Source: a bacterium (GTDB taxonomy: Archaea; Thermoproteota; Nitrososphaeria; Nitrososphaerales; Nitrososphaeraceae). Taken from it: a stretch of 8,503 nucleotides of DNA. The notes beneath the pieces were generated by a model. That model was given only the letters and a program-made list of their open reading frames with translations. It was not told the origin of the DNA and did no database searches. Positions within the stretch are counted from its first letter, which is position 1. Every line of letters starts with the position of its first letter. The stretch is from positions 1 to 8,503 of the forward strand of contig JACMIO010000093.1 of the NCBI GenBank assembly GCA_014381105.1, given 5' to 3'. Below, piece after piece: positions 1-6,955 of the stretch. The translations under genes were made by a program, and so were the position numbers.

Positions 1-884
1 CAATAGCTGAGCATTTTGATGAACTTAGAATACGGTTAATTCATATCGTAATATGCATTGCAATTATTACGATTTTTTCGATGAGTTTTAGTATAAAGTC
101 AACAATTTTGCCCATCTCACTTCCGGCTCAGGATGGCGGTCCACAAGAAAATCTAAAAGTATACTATCCGTATCCAGACCCGCTTAACAATGTGGCACTC
201 CAGTTGACAAGTTTCATGAAAGATACATTACTTCCTGCAGGGGTAAAGTTTATCCAAACAGCTCCCGGCCAGGTGTTCTTTGCCCAAGTTCATATCTCCT
301 TACTAATCGGGTTAATCTGCTCCCTGCCAATTGTAATCAAAGAAATATTTGGTTTTATTTCTCCAGCGTTTGATCCATCAAAAAATAAGGACGATTCTGA
401 GAACAAAGAAGACAAAGTTGGCATGAAAGACAAAAATGGCAAAAAGTCATTTTCAAGATTTAAACTCTTCAAAGTAATATCGCCAATATTTCTACTATTC
501 TTAGTTGGCATAGTATTCTCCTATGTGCTTGTAATTCCATTTACCCTTAATTTTCTGTACAAGTATGGTGAAGCAATAGGCGCTGAAACATTTCTAACAG
601 TCAACGATTTCATTGCATTTGTACTGCAATTCGTATTGGGATTTGGCATTGCTTTTCAGCTTCCAGTCATAATGTATGTGTTATCACTTAGTGGCGCGAC
701 AGACTCTAAATTCTGGCAGAGAAACTTTAGATACGCAATAATAATCATTACGGTATTCGGTGCAATAATAACACCAGATGGTAGTGGTGTCACAATGTGG
801 TTCATCGCATTACCGATGATTGCCCTATATGCTATTGGCATACTGGCTATTAGGCGAAGAGAAGATAGGGTCATTACTGTTTAG
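1..884 (+). CDS. tatC: Sec-independent (twin-arginine) translocase subunit TatC, 5'-truncated by the window edge
   Basis: TatC is the membrane receptor of the Tat pathway. It binds twin-arginine signal peptides and, with TatA, exports folded proteins. The reading frame is open from base 3, so the true start lies upstream; the first in-window ATG, at 81, is internal. Before it the frame encodes EHFDELRIRLI, the conserved TatC N-terminal motif (E. coli HLIELRKRLL), and then TM1. Numbering from the ATG at 81, a long external loop ends in the conserved-looking APGQVFFAQV (61-70). TM2 lies at about 72-92, TM3 133-155, TM4 176-201, TM5 217-231 and TM6 237-257. FGAIITPDGSG (226-236) matches the conserved TM5-TM6 turn. 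Visible length is about 293 residues, slightly long for the family. The excess is a Lys/Asp/Glu-rich cytoplasmic loop (about 98-128) and an enlarged first external loop. The TM4 FGIAFQLP carries Gln193 where E. coli has Glu170 (FGVSFEVP). No tatA gene is in the window. The family call is secure. Confidence 0.96.
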   Translation, partial: IAEHFDELRIRLIHIVICIAIITIFSMSFSIKSTILPISLPAQDGGPQENLKVYYPYPDPLNNVALQLTSFMKDTLLPAGVKFIQTAPGQVFFAQVHISLLIGLICSLPIVIKEIFGFISPAFDPSKNKDDSENKEDKVGMKDKNGKKSFSRFKLFKVISPIFLLFLVGIVFSYVLVIPFTLNFLYKYGEAIGAETFLTVNDFIAFVLQFVLGFGIAFQLPVIMYVLSLSGATDSKFWQRNFRYAIIIITVFGAIITPDGSGVTMWFIALPMIALYAIGILAIRRREDRVITV

Positions 885-970
885 ATTTTCCAAAGTGATT
901 CACCTAATCAAGTTCACTTGAATATAGTAGCAAAAGATAATTATCCATTTTTCATATTTGAAACTACGCA
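885..970. other. tatC-polB intergenic gap
   Basis: An 86-base AT-rich gap. It holds a weak inverted repeat (AAGTGA 893-898 with TCACTT 914-919, 15-base loop) and, overlapping it, a CAAGT-TC-ACTTG near-palindrome (909-920). Either could mark the tatC 3' end, but neither is followed by a clear T-run. A promoter candidate for the polymerase follows. No coding sequence is seen. Confidence 0.5.
936..946 (+). promoter_or_regulatory. Possible archaeal TATA element for the family B polymerase gene
   Basis: GATAATTATCC lies about 25-35 bases before the GTG start at 971, with an A-rich stretch just upstream. That spacing would suit a leaderless or very short-leader message. Ten of its bases (GATAATTATC, 936-945) form a perfect palindrome, which could equally be a regulator site or chance in AT-rich DNA. 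The match to a canonical archaeal TATA box is weak. Confidence 0.3.
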
Positions 971-3688
971 GTGAGTAATTTGGATCAATCATCATCATCA
1001 CTTCTTCAAAATGATAAAGATAATCAGCATTTGAGTTACTGGAAGGAGCTTCCTGAAAATACCCGAGTCATGTTAATATCGGCAATTTATTCGGGAGAAA
1101 ATCAGAAAGTCCAATTAAAATTCTATGATCCTAATTTACACGTGATATATTTTTGGCAGGATAGAACTAATCACAAACCATATTGCTATACTAAACTGGA
1201 ATATCAAAAAAGAGCAGAAGAGATCGCGTCTATAGAAAAAAAATTTGAGCTAAAGATAATTCCAAAAATGGATCTGATGTCGGATAAGGAAATTCAAGCA
1301 GTAAAAATAATTGCTCCAGATCCACTGTCGATAGGTGGAAAAGGCGGAATTAGAGAAAAACTCAATGTTTGGGAAGCTAATATAAAATATCATGAAAACT
1401 ATCTTTATGATACTAGGCTAATTCCAGGTTCATATTACAAGAGGCAAGGTGAAGAAATTGTTGAAGATCCGTATAAAATGTCAGACATTGTCCACAATGC
1501 TCTAAAAAATTTTCTATGGGATAAAATCCTAGAGAGCAAAGAGGCAAGAAATGACAAGTATAGGGAATATGTGAGAGAGTGGGCCGATTTACTGAACCAA
1601 CCCATTCCTGAAATGAAAAGAATTGCGCTTGATATTGAAGTTGATTCAGAAGAAGGACGGATGCCAGTTCCTCGAGATCATGATAGAAAGATTACTGCAG
1701 TAGGTATCGTATCAAATGATGGCTTCAGAAAGGTATTACTTCTTGAACAAGATAAAAATCCCAATGATGGTACACCGCTAATTCCAGAAGCAGAAATGTG
1801 CAAAACAGAAAAGGAGCTATTGGAAAAGACTTTTAAAATAATTTGGTCATACAGCGTACTAGTTACCTTTAATGGTGATGATTTTGATCTTCCATACCTC
1901 TATGAAAGATCTCAAGACCCAGCAATTGATCCCATAAATCATACCATCATACCAAAAGAAGAAATCCCTATACTAGTAAAACGAGATTCATTTATCAAGA
2001 AAGGTATCCAGGCAGAACCCGTTCAACTAAAACACGGAGCACATATTGATCTATTCAGAACATTTCAAAATAGATCTATTCAAATTTACGCATTCAGTCA
2101 CAAGTATTCTGAATTCAGATTAAATGCAATTGCAGAAGCTCTTCTAAATGATAGCAAGATTGAATTTGATGGAAACATAAGTGACCTACCAATACAAAAG
2201 CTGGCTCAATATTGTCTAAAAGATACTGAATTGACATTTAGGCTTACAAGCTTCAACGATAATCTTTTGCTGAAATTATTGTTTGTAATTGCCCGGATAT
2301 CCAGACTTTCTGTCGAAGACCTTTCTAGAGTTGGGGTCAACCAGTGGATCAGGGGAATGCTATTTTATGAACACAGAAAAATTAATGCACTGATTCCTCA
2401 TAGCGAGGACCTTCGATTCAAGGGACAGGCATCAACTGAGGCAATAATAAAAGAAAAAAAGTATAGGGGAGGTCTTGTCGTAGAACCCACCCCAGGAATC
2501 CACTTCAATGTTTCGGTAGTTGATTTTGCCAGTCTATATCCAAGTATTATCAAGGTTCATAATTTATCATACGAAACAGTAAACTGTCCTCACGATACTT
2601 GTAGTCAGGACCCAGAGCAAAAAATTCCTGATACAACATACTGGACTTGTAAGGAGAAAAAGGGAATAACTTCTCTCCTAATTGGGTCACTCCGGGATCT
2701 CAGAGTAAATTACTACAAGCAATTATCAAAAGACAAAACAATCTCCCCTGAAGAACGGCAACTCTATACCGTAGTAAGTCAGGCAATTAAAGTCATTCTT
2801 AATGCAAGCTATGGAGTAATGGGAGCTGAGATATTTCCACTCTACTGTCTTCCTGTGGCAGATGCTACTGCAGCTATCGGAAGAAGTATCATCACAAAAA
2901 CTATAGACAAATGCAAAGAGTCAGGTATTTCTGTTGTCTATGGTGATACAGATTCATTATTTCTGCGAAATCCTTCAGAAGGTAATGTAGATGAAATTTC
3001 AAAATGGGCAAAAACCAATCAGGGGGTAGACCTGGAACTTGACAAGGAATATCGCTACGTTGTTTTTAATAATCTCAAGAAAAATTATCTCGGGGTTCTC
3101 AAAGATGGTACTGTTGATGTAAAGGGTTTGACAGGTAAAAAATCTCACACTCCGCCCTTCATTAGAAAAACATTCTACAGCATGTTAGAAATACTTGGTA
3201 AAGTTAATACTGAAAAAGATTTCGGTACTGCTAGAGAGAAAATTAAAGAACTTATAAAAGATAGTGCCAAAAAATTACAGTCGAATGAATATCCTCTGGA
3301 GGACCTTTCTTTCAACGTCATGATAAACAAATCTCCAGAAAAATATGGCAAGAGGACCTCTGAAAACTTGAGAATCTCATCCATTGATGGACATGGTTCT
3401 ACAACCAGTACTATGAAGGGTATTCCTCAGCATATAAAAGCCGCAATGCAATTCTCAGACAATGGAAAGCAGATAAAGGCTGGCGATATAATCTCGTATG
3501 TAAAGACAAAGACCGCTGAGGGAGTCAAACCAGTCGAATTGGCAAATCATAAAGACGTAGATACTGAAAAATACCTAGAGGCAATGGAATCTACTTTTGA
3601 TCAAATGCTAACAGCATTGGATGTAAATTTCAAATCTATAATTGGCAAGCCAAGACAGAGCAACTTGGATGAATTATTTTGGTCATAG
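971..3688 (+). CDS. polB: Family B replicative DNA polymerase with 3'-5' exonuclease and C-terminal PIP box
   Basis: A 905-residue DNA-dependent DNA polymerase for chromosome replication or repair. The exonuclease domain has Exo I D221-I-E223, Exo II N301-GDDF-D306 and Exo III Y414-CLK-D418. The polymerase domain has motif A D518-FASLYPS, motif B K607-VIL-N611-ASYG and motif C Y657-GDTDS. These are followed by KKNYLGV and the K-G-L-T-G-K-K segment. All catalytic acids are present, so both activities should be intact. The N-terminal domain keeps the KPYCYT element, matching the Pro-Tyr of the Pyrococcus uracil-sensing pocket. The last ten residues contain QSNLDELF (896-903), a PCNA-interacting motif. 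The GTG at 971 is the first possible start after an in-frame stop at 959-961. An ATG at 1070 (Met34) would remove only a polar, Ser-rich head, so the exact start is uncertain. The KG...GKKSHTPPF region resembles crenarchaeal/thaumarchaeal PolB more than Pyrococcus Pol. The gene lies 86 bases after tatC and 47 before the agmatinase-like gene, with no functional link evident. Confidence 0.97.
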   Translation: MSNLDQSSSSLLQNDKDNQHLSYWKELPENTRVMLISAIYSGENQKVQLKFYDPNLHVIYFWQDRTNHKPYCYTKLEYQKRAEEIASIEKKFELKIIPKMDLMSDKEIQAVKIIAPDPLSIGGKGGIREKLNVWEANIKYHENYLYDTRLIPGSYYKRQGEEIVEDPYKMSDIVHNALKNFLWDKILESKEARNDKYREYVREWADLLNQPIPEMKRIALDIEVDSEEGRMPVPRDHDRKITAVGIVSNDGFRKVLLLEQDKNPNDGTPLIPEAEMCKTEKELLEKTFKIIWSYSVLVTFNGDDFDLPYLYERSQDPAIDPINHTIIPKEEIPILVKRDSFIKKGIQAEPVQLKHGAHIDLFRTFQNRSIQIYAFSHKYSEFRLNAIAEALLNDSKIEFDGNISDLPIQKLAQYCLKDTELTFRLTSFNDNLLLKLLFVIARISRLSVEDLSRVGVNQWIRGMLFYEHRKINALIPHSEDLRFKGQASTEAIIKEKKYRGGLVVEPTPGIHFNVSVVDFASLYPSIIKVHNLSYETVNCPHDTCSQDPEQKIPDTTYWTCKEKKGITSLLIGSLRDLRVNYYKQLSKDKTISPEERQLYTVVSQAIKVILNASYGVMGAEIFPLYCLPVADATAAIGRSIITKTIDKCKESGISVVYGDTDSLFLRNPSEGNVDEISKWAKTNQGVDLELDKEYRYVVFNNLKKNYLGVLKDGTVDVKGLTGKKSHTPPFIRKTFYSMLEILGKVNTEKDFGTAREKIKELIKDSAKKLQSNEYPLEDLSFNVMINKSPEKYGKRTSENLRISSIDGHGSTTSTMKGIPQHIKAAMQFSDNGKQIKAGDIISYVKTKTAEGVKPVELANHKDVDTEKYLEAMESTFDQMLTALDVNFKSIIGKPRQSNLDELFWS

Positions 3689-3690
3689 TC

Positions 3691-3700
3691 TCATATAATA
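3691..3700 (+). promoter_or_regulatory. Possible TATA element for the agmatinase-like gene
   Basis: TCATATAATA is centred about 40 bases before the TTG start at 3736, immediately after the polymerase stop codon. Standard archaeal spacing would put the transcription start near 3722-3725, giving a leader of roughly 12 bases. It is a fair TATA-like match in AT-rich DNA. Co-transcription with polB over the 47-base gap is the alternative. Confidence 0.35.
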
Positions 3701-3735
3701 CTGGGAATAACCGTAAACAGGGATTTGGCTGAGGA

Positions 3736-4686
3736 TTGACAAAGATTTTAGATCTTTTGGACACTTTCATTACCCCGGAAAGAACCAAAGCTGGTTGTTC
3801 TTTTGGTGACATTGACATGCAAATTTCATTTAACGAAGCTGAGATTGTGTTTTTTGGTATTCCATTGGAACTGACAACTTCCTTTGGAAAAGGGACCAGC
3901 AGGGGTCCAGAAGCAATCAGAAGTGCTTCTGGCCGTCAAATAGAGACCTATGTTTATGATGAAAAAAAAGATATCAAGGAAATAGCGAAAATTTTTGACT
4001 TGGGTGATATTAAATTGCCAGAAAATAATAATGGTAAAAAAATAGAATCTGTTTTTTCATTCTTAAATGAAAATGTTCCTCCCCTGGTGGAGGAACTCTC
4101 AAGGACAAAAAAGAAACCGTTTATACTTGGTGGAGAGCACACCATCTCATACTTTTGTTTCAAGGGCCTTTCAGCAGCGGAGCCTCTGCTGATTCATTTT
4201 GATGCCCATCGAGATCTAAAACCTGAATACGAAGGAATGAAGCTATGCCACACTACTCCGTTCTATAGATTGATAGAAGATGGATTCATTCAGGGTAAAA
4301 ATATCATACAGATAGGTATCAGACAGGCAGATAAGGAGGAAAATCGTTTTGCTGAAAAAAACGGTATAGTAACATTTGATCCCTGGGAAATAAAAAATAA
4401 TATGGAGGACATAACAGATTATCTACATAAAGTTACTAATAATAGAAATATTTACATATCGTTTGACATTGACGTTTATGACTTGCCTTATGTTCCTTGT
4501 ACAGGAACGCCAGAGCCATTTGGACTGGATCCATTTGAAATATTAAAAATACTAAAAAGTATAAACGATTCTGCGAATCTGGTAGGAATGGACCTTGTGG
4601 AGGTGGCTCTCAAAAATGACGACTACAGAGAAGGAGCACTTGCAACACAAACGCTTCTAAGGATAATCACAAGAAAGTACGTCTAG
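3736..4686 (+). CDS. speB: Agmatinase / arginase-family ureohydrolase (binuclear metal enzyme)
   Basis: A 316-residue cytosolic enzyme expected to hydrolyse a guanidino compound to an amine plus urea. Agmatine to putrescine is the likeliest reaction, in polyamine synthesis. Family signatures occur in order: FGKGTSRGPEAIR (50-62), LGGEHT with H135, FDAHRD with D156, H158 and D160, and SFDIDVYD with D244 and D246. Then come CTGTPEPFGL (255-264) and MDLVEVAL with E289. All six metal ligands of the ureohydrolase fold are present. Small departures from common agmatinases are DL after DIDVY where DP is usual, PEPFGL for PEPGGL, and CHTTPF (171-176) where E. coli SpeB has an HGT-type substrate loop. 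Substrate could therefore differ (guanidinobutyrate, arginine or another guanidine), so the gene symbol is provisional. The start is TTG: an in-frame TGA at 3730-3732 blocks anything earlier, and the first ATG (Met28) would remove part of the usual N-terminal lead-in. It converges on the small gene downstream. Confidence 0.9.
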   Translation: MTKILDLLDTFITPERTKAGCSFGDIDMQISFNEAEIVFFGIPLELTTSFGKGTSRGPEAIRSASGRQIETYVYDEKKDIKEIAKIFDLGDIKLPENNNGKKIESVFSFLNENVPPLVEELSRTKKKPFILGGEHTISYFCFKGLSAAEPLLIHFDAHRDLKPEYEGMKLCHTTPFYRLIEDGFIQGKNIIQIGIRQADKEENRFAEKNGIVTFDPWEIKNNMEDITDYLHKVTNNRNIYISFDIDVYDLPYVPCTGTPEPFGLDPFEILKILKSINDSANLVGMDLVEVALKNDDYREGALATQTLLRIITRKYV

Positions 4687-4702
4687 ATAAGTAATTTCAC
4701 TC

Positions 4703-4918
4703 TTAACTATTGCCCCATCTTGCTCTTTCGTTCTCTCTGTCTTCCTTGGTTGCTTTTTTCCATTCTTTATAATGCTGTCTGCACAGGTATACTCTCTTGT
4801 TTGAAGTATTGACTTCCAAACCTGATGCCATACTGGCCTTACTTCCACTAATGGATCTTTGTGCAGGTTCCGAACATGCACTCACACCGCAGCTTTCTCC
4901 TTTCTCAACTCTACCCAT
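4703..4918 (-). CDS. Small Cys/His protein, putative zinc-binding, function unknown
   Basis: A 71-residue, very polar protein. It has C10-x4-C15 near the N-terminus and C46-x2-H49 in YLCRQHYKEWKK, together a plausible single zinc site (C-x4-C-x30-C-x2-H). The C-terminal third (about 51-69) is dense in Lys, Arg and Glu and probably helical. There is no signal peptide or membrane segment, so it is likely cytoplasmic. A nucleic-acid or protein-binding adaptor would fit but is not shown. I do not recognise a named family. Support for a real gene: the paired metal-type residues, placement in an otherwise empty gap, and a TATA-like element centred about 27 bases before the ATG at 4918. It converges on the agmatinase-like gene with a 16-base gap and lies downstream of thrS on the same strand. 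A frame-shifted alternative at 4657-4881 runs into the agmatinase gene and has no such pattern. Confidence 0.7.
   Translation of the reverse strand: MGRVEKGESCGVSACSEPAQRSISGSKASMASGLEVNTSNKRVYLCRQHYKEWKKATKEDRENERARWGNS
4754..4759 (+). terminator. Possible T-run terminator of the agmatinase-like gene
   Basis: Downstream of the agmatinase stop, bases 4690-4775 are pyrimidine-rich on the plus strand, with a T6 run here and shorter T-runs nearby. Archaeal termination often uses T-rich tracts without a hairpin. The tract lies inside the convergent small gene, so the two messages would overlap antisense. The composition could instead simply reflect that gene's Lys/Glu-rich coding. Confidence 0.25.
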
Positions 4919-5001
4919 TTGAATGGGATCTAAGTTACGAAATATAAAAACATTAAAGAATAAAATTCAACTTTAAATTTGCAATACCGTTTTTTCTAAT
5001 T
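4919..5001. other. Gap between thrS and the small Cys/His gene
   Basis: An 83-base, very AT-rich gap. Read on the minus strand it gives several short T-runs after the thrS stop (about 4941-4968). These could terminate thrS and overlap the TATA-like element of the small gene. No coding sequence or RNA structure is evident. Confidence 0.4.
4941..4950 (-). promoter_or_regulatory. TATA box for the small Cys/His protein gene
   Basis: On the minus strand the sequence reads TTTTTATATT, centred about 27 bases before the ATG at 4918. This is the usual distance from an archaeal TATA box to the transcription start, so the message would start at or very near the ATG (leaderless). No ribosome-binding site is seen before the ATG, as expected for a leaderless message. 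It supports both the reality of the gene and the chosen start. Confidence 0.5.
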
Positions 5002-6888
5002 TCATACCATTATTAACGGTCGTTTTGACAGATAGACAGGCAGGTTTAGTGGCAAGTATGGTTTATCAGAAATTTCTAGTTTGATTTTTTTCATCAGATT
5101 ATCTAAGGCTGTGCCGTACTGTGACTTTGATAACCTTTCTCTAACTACCAGTTCATTTCCGCCGACTTCCTTGTCTCCAATAACCAAAATGAAATGGATC
5201 CATTCAGATTCAGCTTCTCTAATTTTTTTTCCAACGGAAAGTTCTCTGTCATCAATATCGGCCCTGATATTATTTTTGTTCAATTCGCCTAAAATTTTCT
5301 CACCGAATTCTGTATGTTTTGAGGCTACAGGAATTATTCTGACCTGGGTGTGCGATAGCCATAATGGTAATGCTGGAGTCTTTCCTGCAGTACCATTTTT
5401 GTGAGCTTTTTCTAACAGGGCATATATTACTCGCTCCACTGCCCCACTGGGAGAGTTATGCAAAATAATTGGATATTTTTTCTCACCATCGCTATCAACA
5501 AATTCAATCTTGTATCTCTCGCCATTTTCAACATCTATCTGGTCAGTTGACAGAGCCGCAGCTTTTCCCAAACTATCAACGAAATTAAATTCCCATTTAA
5601 CAATGAAATAAAAGAACCTTTCTTTCCACATTTCTACAATTATTGGTTTCTTTAGTCTGGCTGCAAAAGTTTTAATGAATTCCTTATTTTCCTCGTAAAA
5701 GTCTGATGTAAATCGAATAACCATATCCACATCATCATTTGGAGATATACCAAGACCTTCTATTACTCTTAACGATAACTCAAACCGCTTGACAAATTCT
5801 TCTTTTGCCTGTTCTATATCTTTACAAAAAGCATGGCAGTCAGGCATACTAAAGGCCCTTAGTCTTCTAAGGCCAACTAATTCGCCGCTCTTTTCCCTTC
5901 TAAAAGAATACCTTGTTAATTCATAAAGTTTCAATGGCAACTGTTTGTAAGAGATTTGAAAATCTTTGGCCATCAGAAACTGACCAAAACACGCAGCAAA
6001 CCTCAGGAAAAGTTGTTTGTTATCTGATTGAATACTGTACTGCCTTGCTGGAAACCTATTAAAATAACTATGGATTGAAGGATGGTTGGAATCATACATT
6101 ACTGGTGTTTCAACTTCTATTCCACCGTATTCGTGTACCATACTTGAAACATAAGTCTCGATTAATGATTTCATTAAACGTCCCTTTGGATAGTATCTCA
6201 TATTACCTCCGTCAGATGAAGGCTCATAATCAGCTAATGCTAGTCTCTTCATTAGTTTCACATGTGGAGGTACCTCAACTACTGTTCTCTTTTTTGATAA
6301 TTCATAATCAGCTAGCTTACTAAACGAACTGTTTTTTTCAAAAGTATACTCATCCATTGGAACAAGATTTCCTTCCACTGTTTGAACATACCACGTGGAT
6401 TTCAGTACTTCTTCTGATTTTAATGCGATTGATTCACCAGTCGATTCTGATTTGGATTTACTAGCATCTTCAGATTTTTTCTGAATTGTTTTAGATTGCT
6501 CTGCCAATGGATGCCCTTTTATTTTTATGTTGAATGATTTTGTCCAACCAAACGGAGCCCTATTCACAGTCTTGAACAGATTCCTTGACTTTTCTTCAAT
6601 GGAATTTAGTAGAGATTGTGCTATGCTGGGGCCAGCCAGGTCCGAGCTTAGGTGTGCATAAGGGTAGATTAACAGGTTATCACATTTTATCATCTGGCCA
6701 TATGTCTTTAATTCACTTCCAACTTCCTCAGTTAGAGACTCGTCATCGTCTTTTTCGACGGCAACAAGTGCCACAATTACTTCATCTATTTTCTTACTAG
6801 ACTTTGAAGGAATATCCTCTGCCGTCTGTATTTCTTTGGAAATAGGTTGGTATTCAATAAAATCTGCATGTAGCAAAAGAATGCGCAT
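5002..6888 (-). CDS. thrS: Threonyl-tRNA synthetase, archaeal type with D-aminoacyl-deacylase-like editing domain
   Basis: A 628-residue enzyme that charges tRNA-Thr and clears mischarged Ser-tRNA-Thr. Residues 1-135 form the archaea-specific N-terminal editing domain. MRILLLHADFIEY, YPYAHLSS (H79) and APFGWTKSFNIKIKGHPLAE (K117, E130) match the Pyrococcus abyssi domain, including its catalytic Lys and His. A Ser/Lys/Glu-rich linker (about 136-163) follows. The class II core has motif 2 F329-RR-E332 in SFRREKSGELVGL and motif 3 GAVERV with R486. Zinc/threonine-pocket residues C300, D350, H352 and H477 correspond to E. coli C334, D383, H385 and H511. The anticodon-binding domain spans about 510-615. 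Length is normal for a full archaeal ThrRS with editing in cis. The ATG at 6888 is firm: a stop codon directly precedes it in frame and the protein starts exactly with the family's first strand. It lies 67 bases downstream of the glycosyltransferase gene and seems to have its own promoter. Confidence 0.98.
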   Translation of the reverse strand: MRILLLHADFIEYQPISKEIQTAEDIPSKSSKKIDEVIVALVAVEKDDDESLTEEVGSELKTYGQMIKCDNLLIYPYAHLSSDLAGPSIAQSLLNSIEEKSRNLFKTVNRAPFGWTKSFNIKIKGHPLAEQSKTIQKKSEDASKSKSESTGESIALKSEEVLKSTWYVQTVEGNLVPMDEYTFEKNSSFSKLADYELSKKRTVVEVPPHVKLMKRLALADYEPSSDGGNMRYYPKGRLMKSLIETYVSSMVHEYGGIEVETPVMYDSNHPSIHSYFNRFPARQYSIQSDNKQLFLRFAACFGQFLMAKDFQISYKQLPLKLYELTRYSFRREKSGELVGLRRLRAFSMPDCHAFCKDIEQAKEEFVKRFELSLRVIEGLGISPNDDVDMVIRFTSDFYEENKEFIKTFAARLKKPIIVEMWKERFFYFIVKWEFNFVDSLGKAAALSTDQIDVENGERYKIEFVDSDGEKKYPIILHNSPSGAVERVIYALLEKAHKNGTAGKTPALPLWLSHTQVRIIPVASKHTEFGEKILGELNKNNIRADIDDRELSVGKKIREAESEWIHFILVIGDKEVGGNELVVRERLSKSQYGTALDNLMKKIKLEISDKPYLPLNLPVYLSKRPLIMV

Positions 6889-6916
6889 TTAATGACGAGA
6901 ACTAAACCTAAAAGGT

Positions 6917-6933
6917 CAAATTAAATGGTTTGG
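6917..6933 (-). promoter_or_regulatory. Probable BRE plus TATA element for thrS
   Basis: On the minus strand, CCAAACC is followed by ATTTAATTTG, centred about 33 bases before the thrS ATG. A purine/A-rich element directly upstream of an A/T box is typical of archaeal promoters. The transcription start would fall within about ten bases of the ATG, giving a very short leader. Another A/T-rich stretch (about 6933-6942) is a second candidate. Confidence 0.4.
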
Positions 6934-6955
6934 AAATAAATTCTCAATTCTACAA

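Noticed and set aside
893..919. Inverted repeat after tatC as an intrinsic terminator
   Set aside because: Arms are only six bases with a 15-base loop, and no T-run follows. It is mentioned in the gap description but not called a terminator.
4657..4881. Alternative 74-residue minus-strand reading frame overlapping the small Cys/His gene
   Set aside because: It runs into the agmatinase coding region and lacks any recognisable motif. The frame at 4703-4918 has the paired Cys/His residues and a well-placed TATA element.
5081..5404. 107-residue plus-strand open frame
   Set aside because: It is antisense to the anticodon-binding part of thrS, and its product looks like a reversed-strand shadow.
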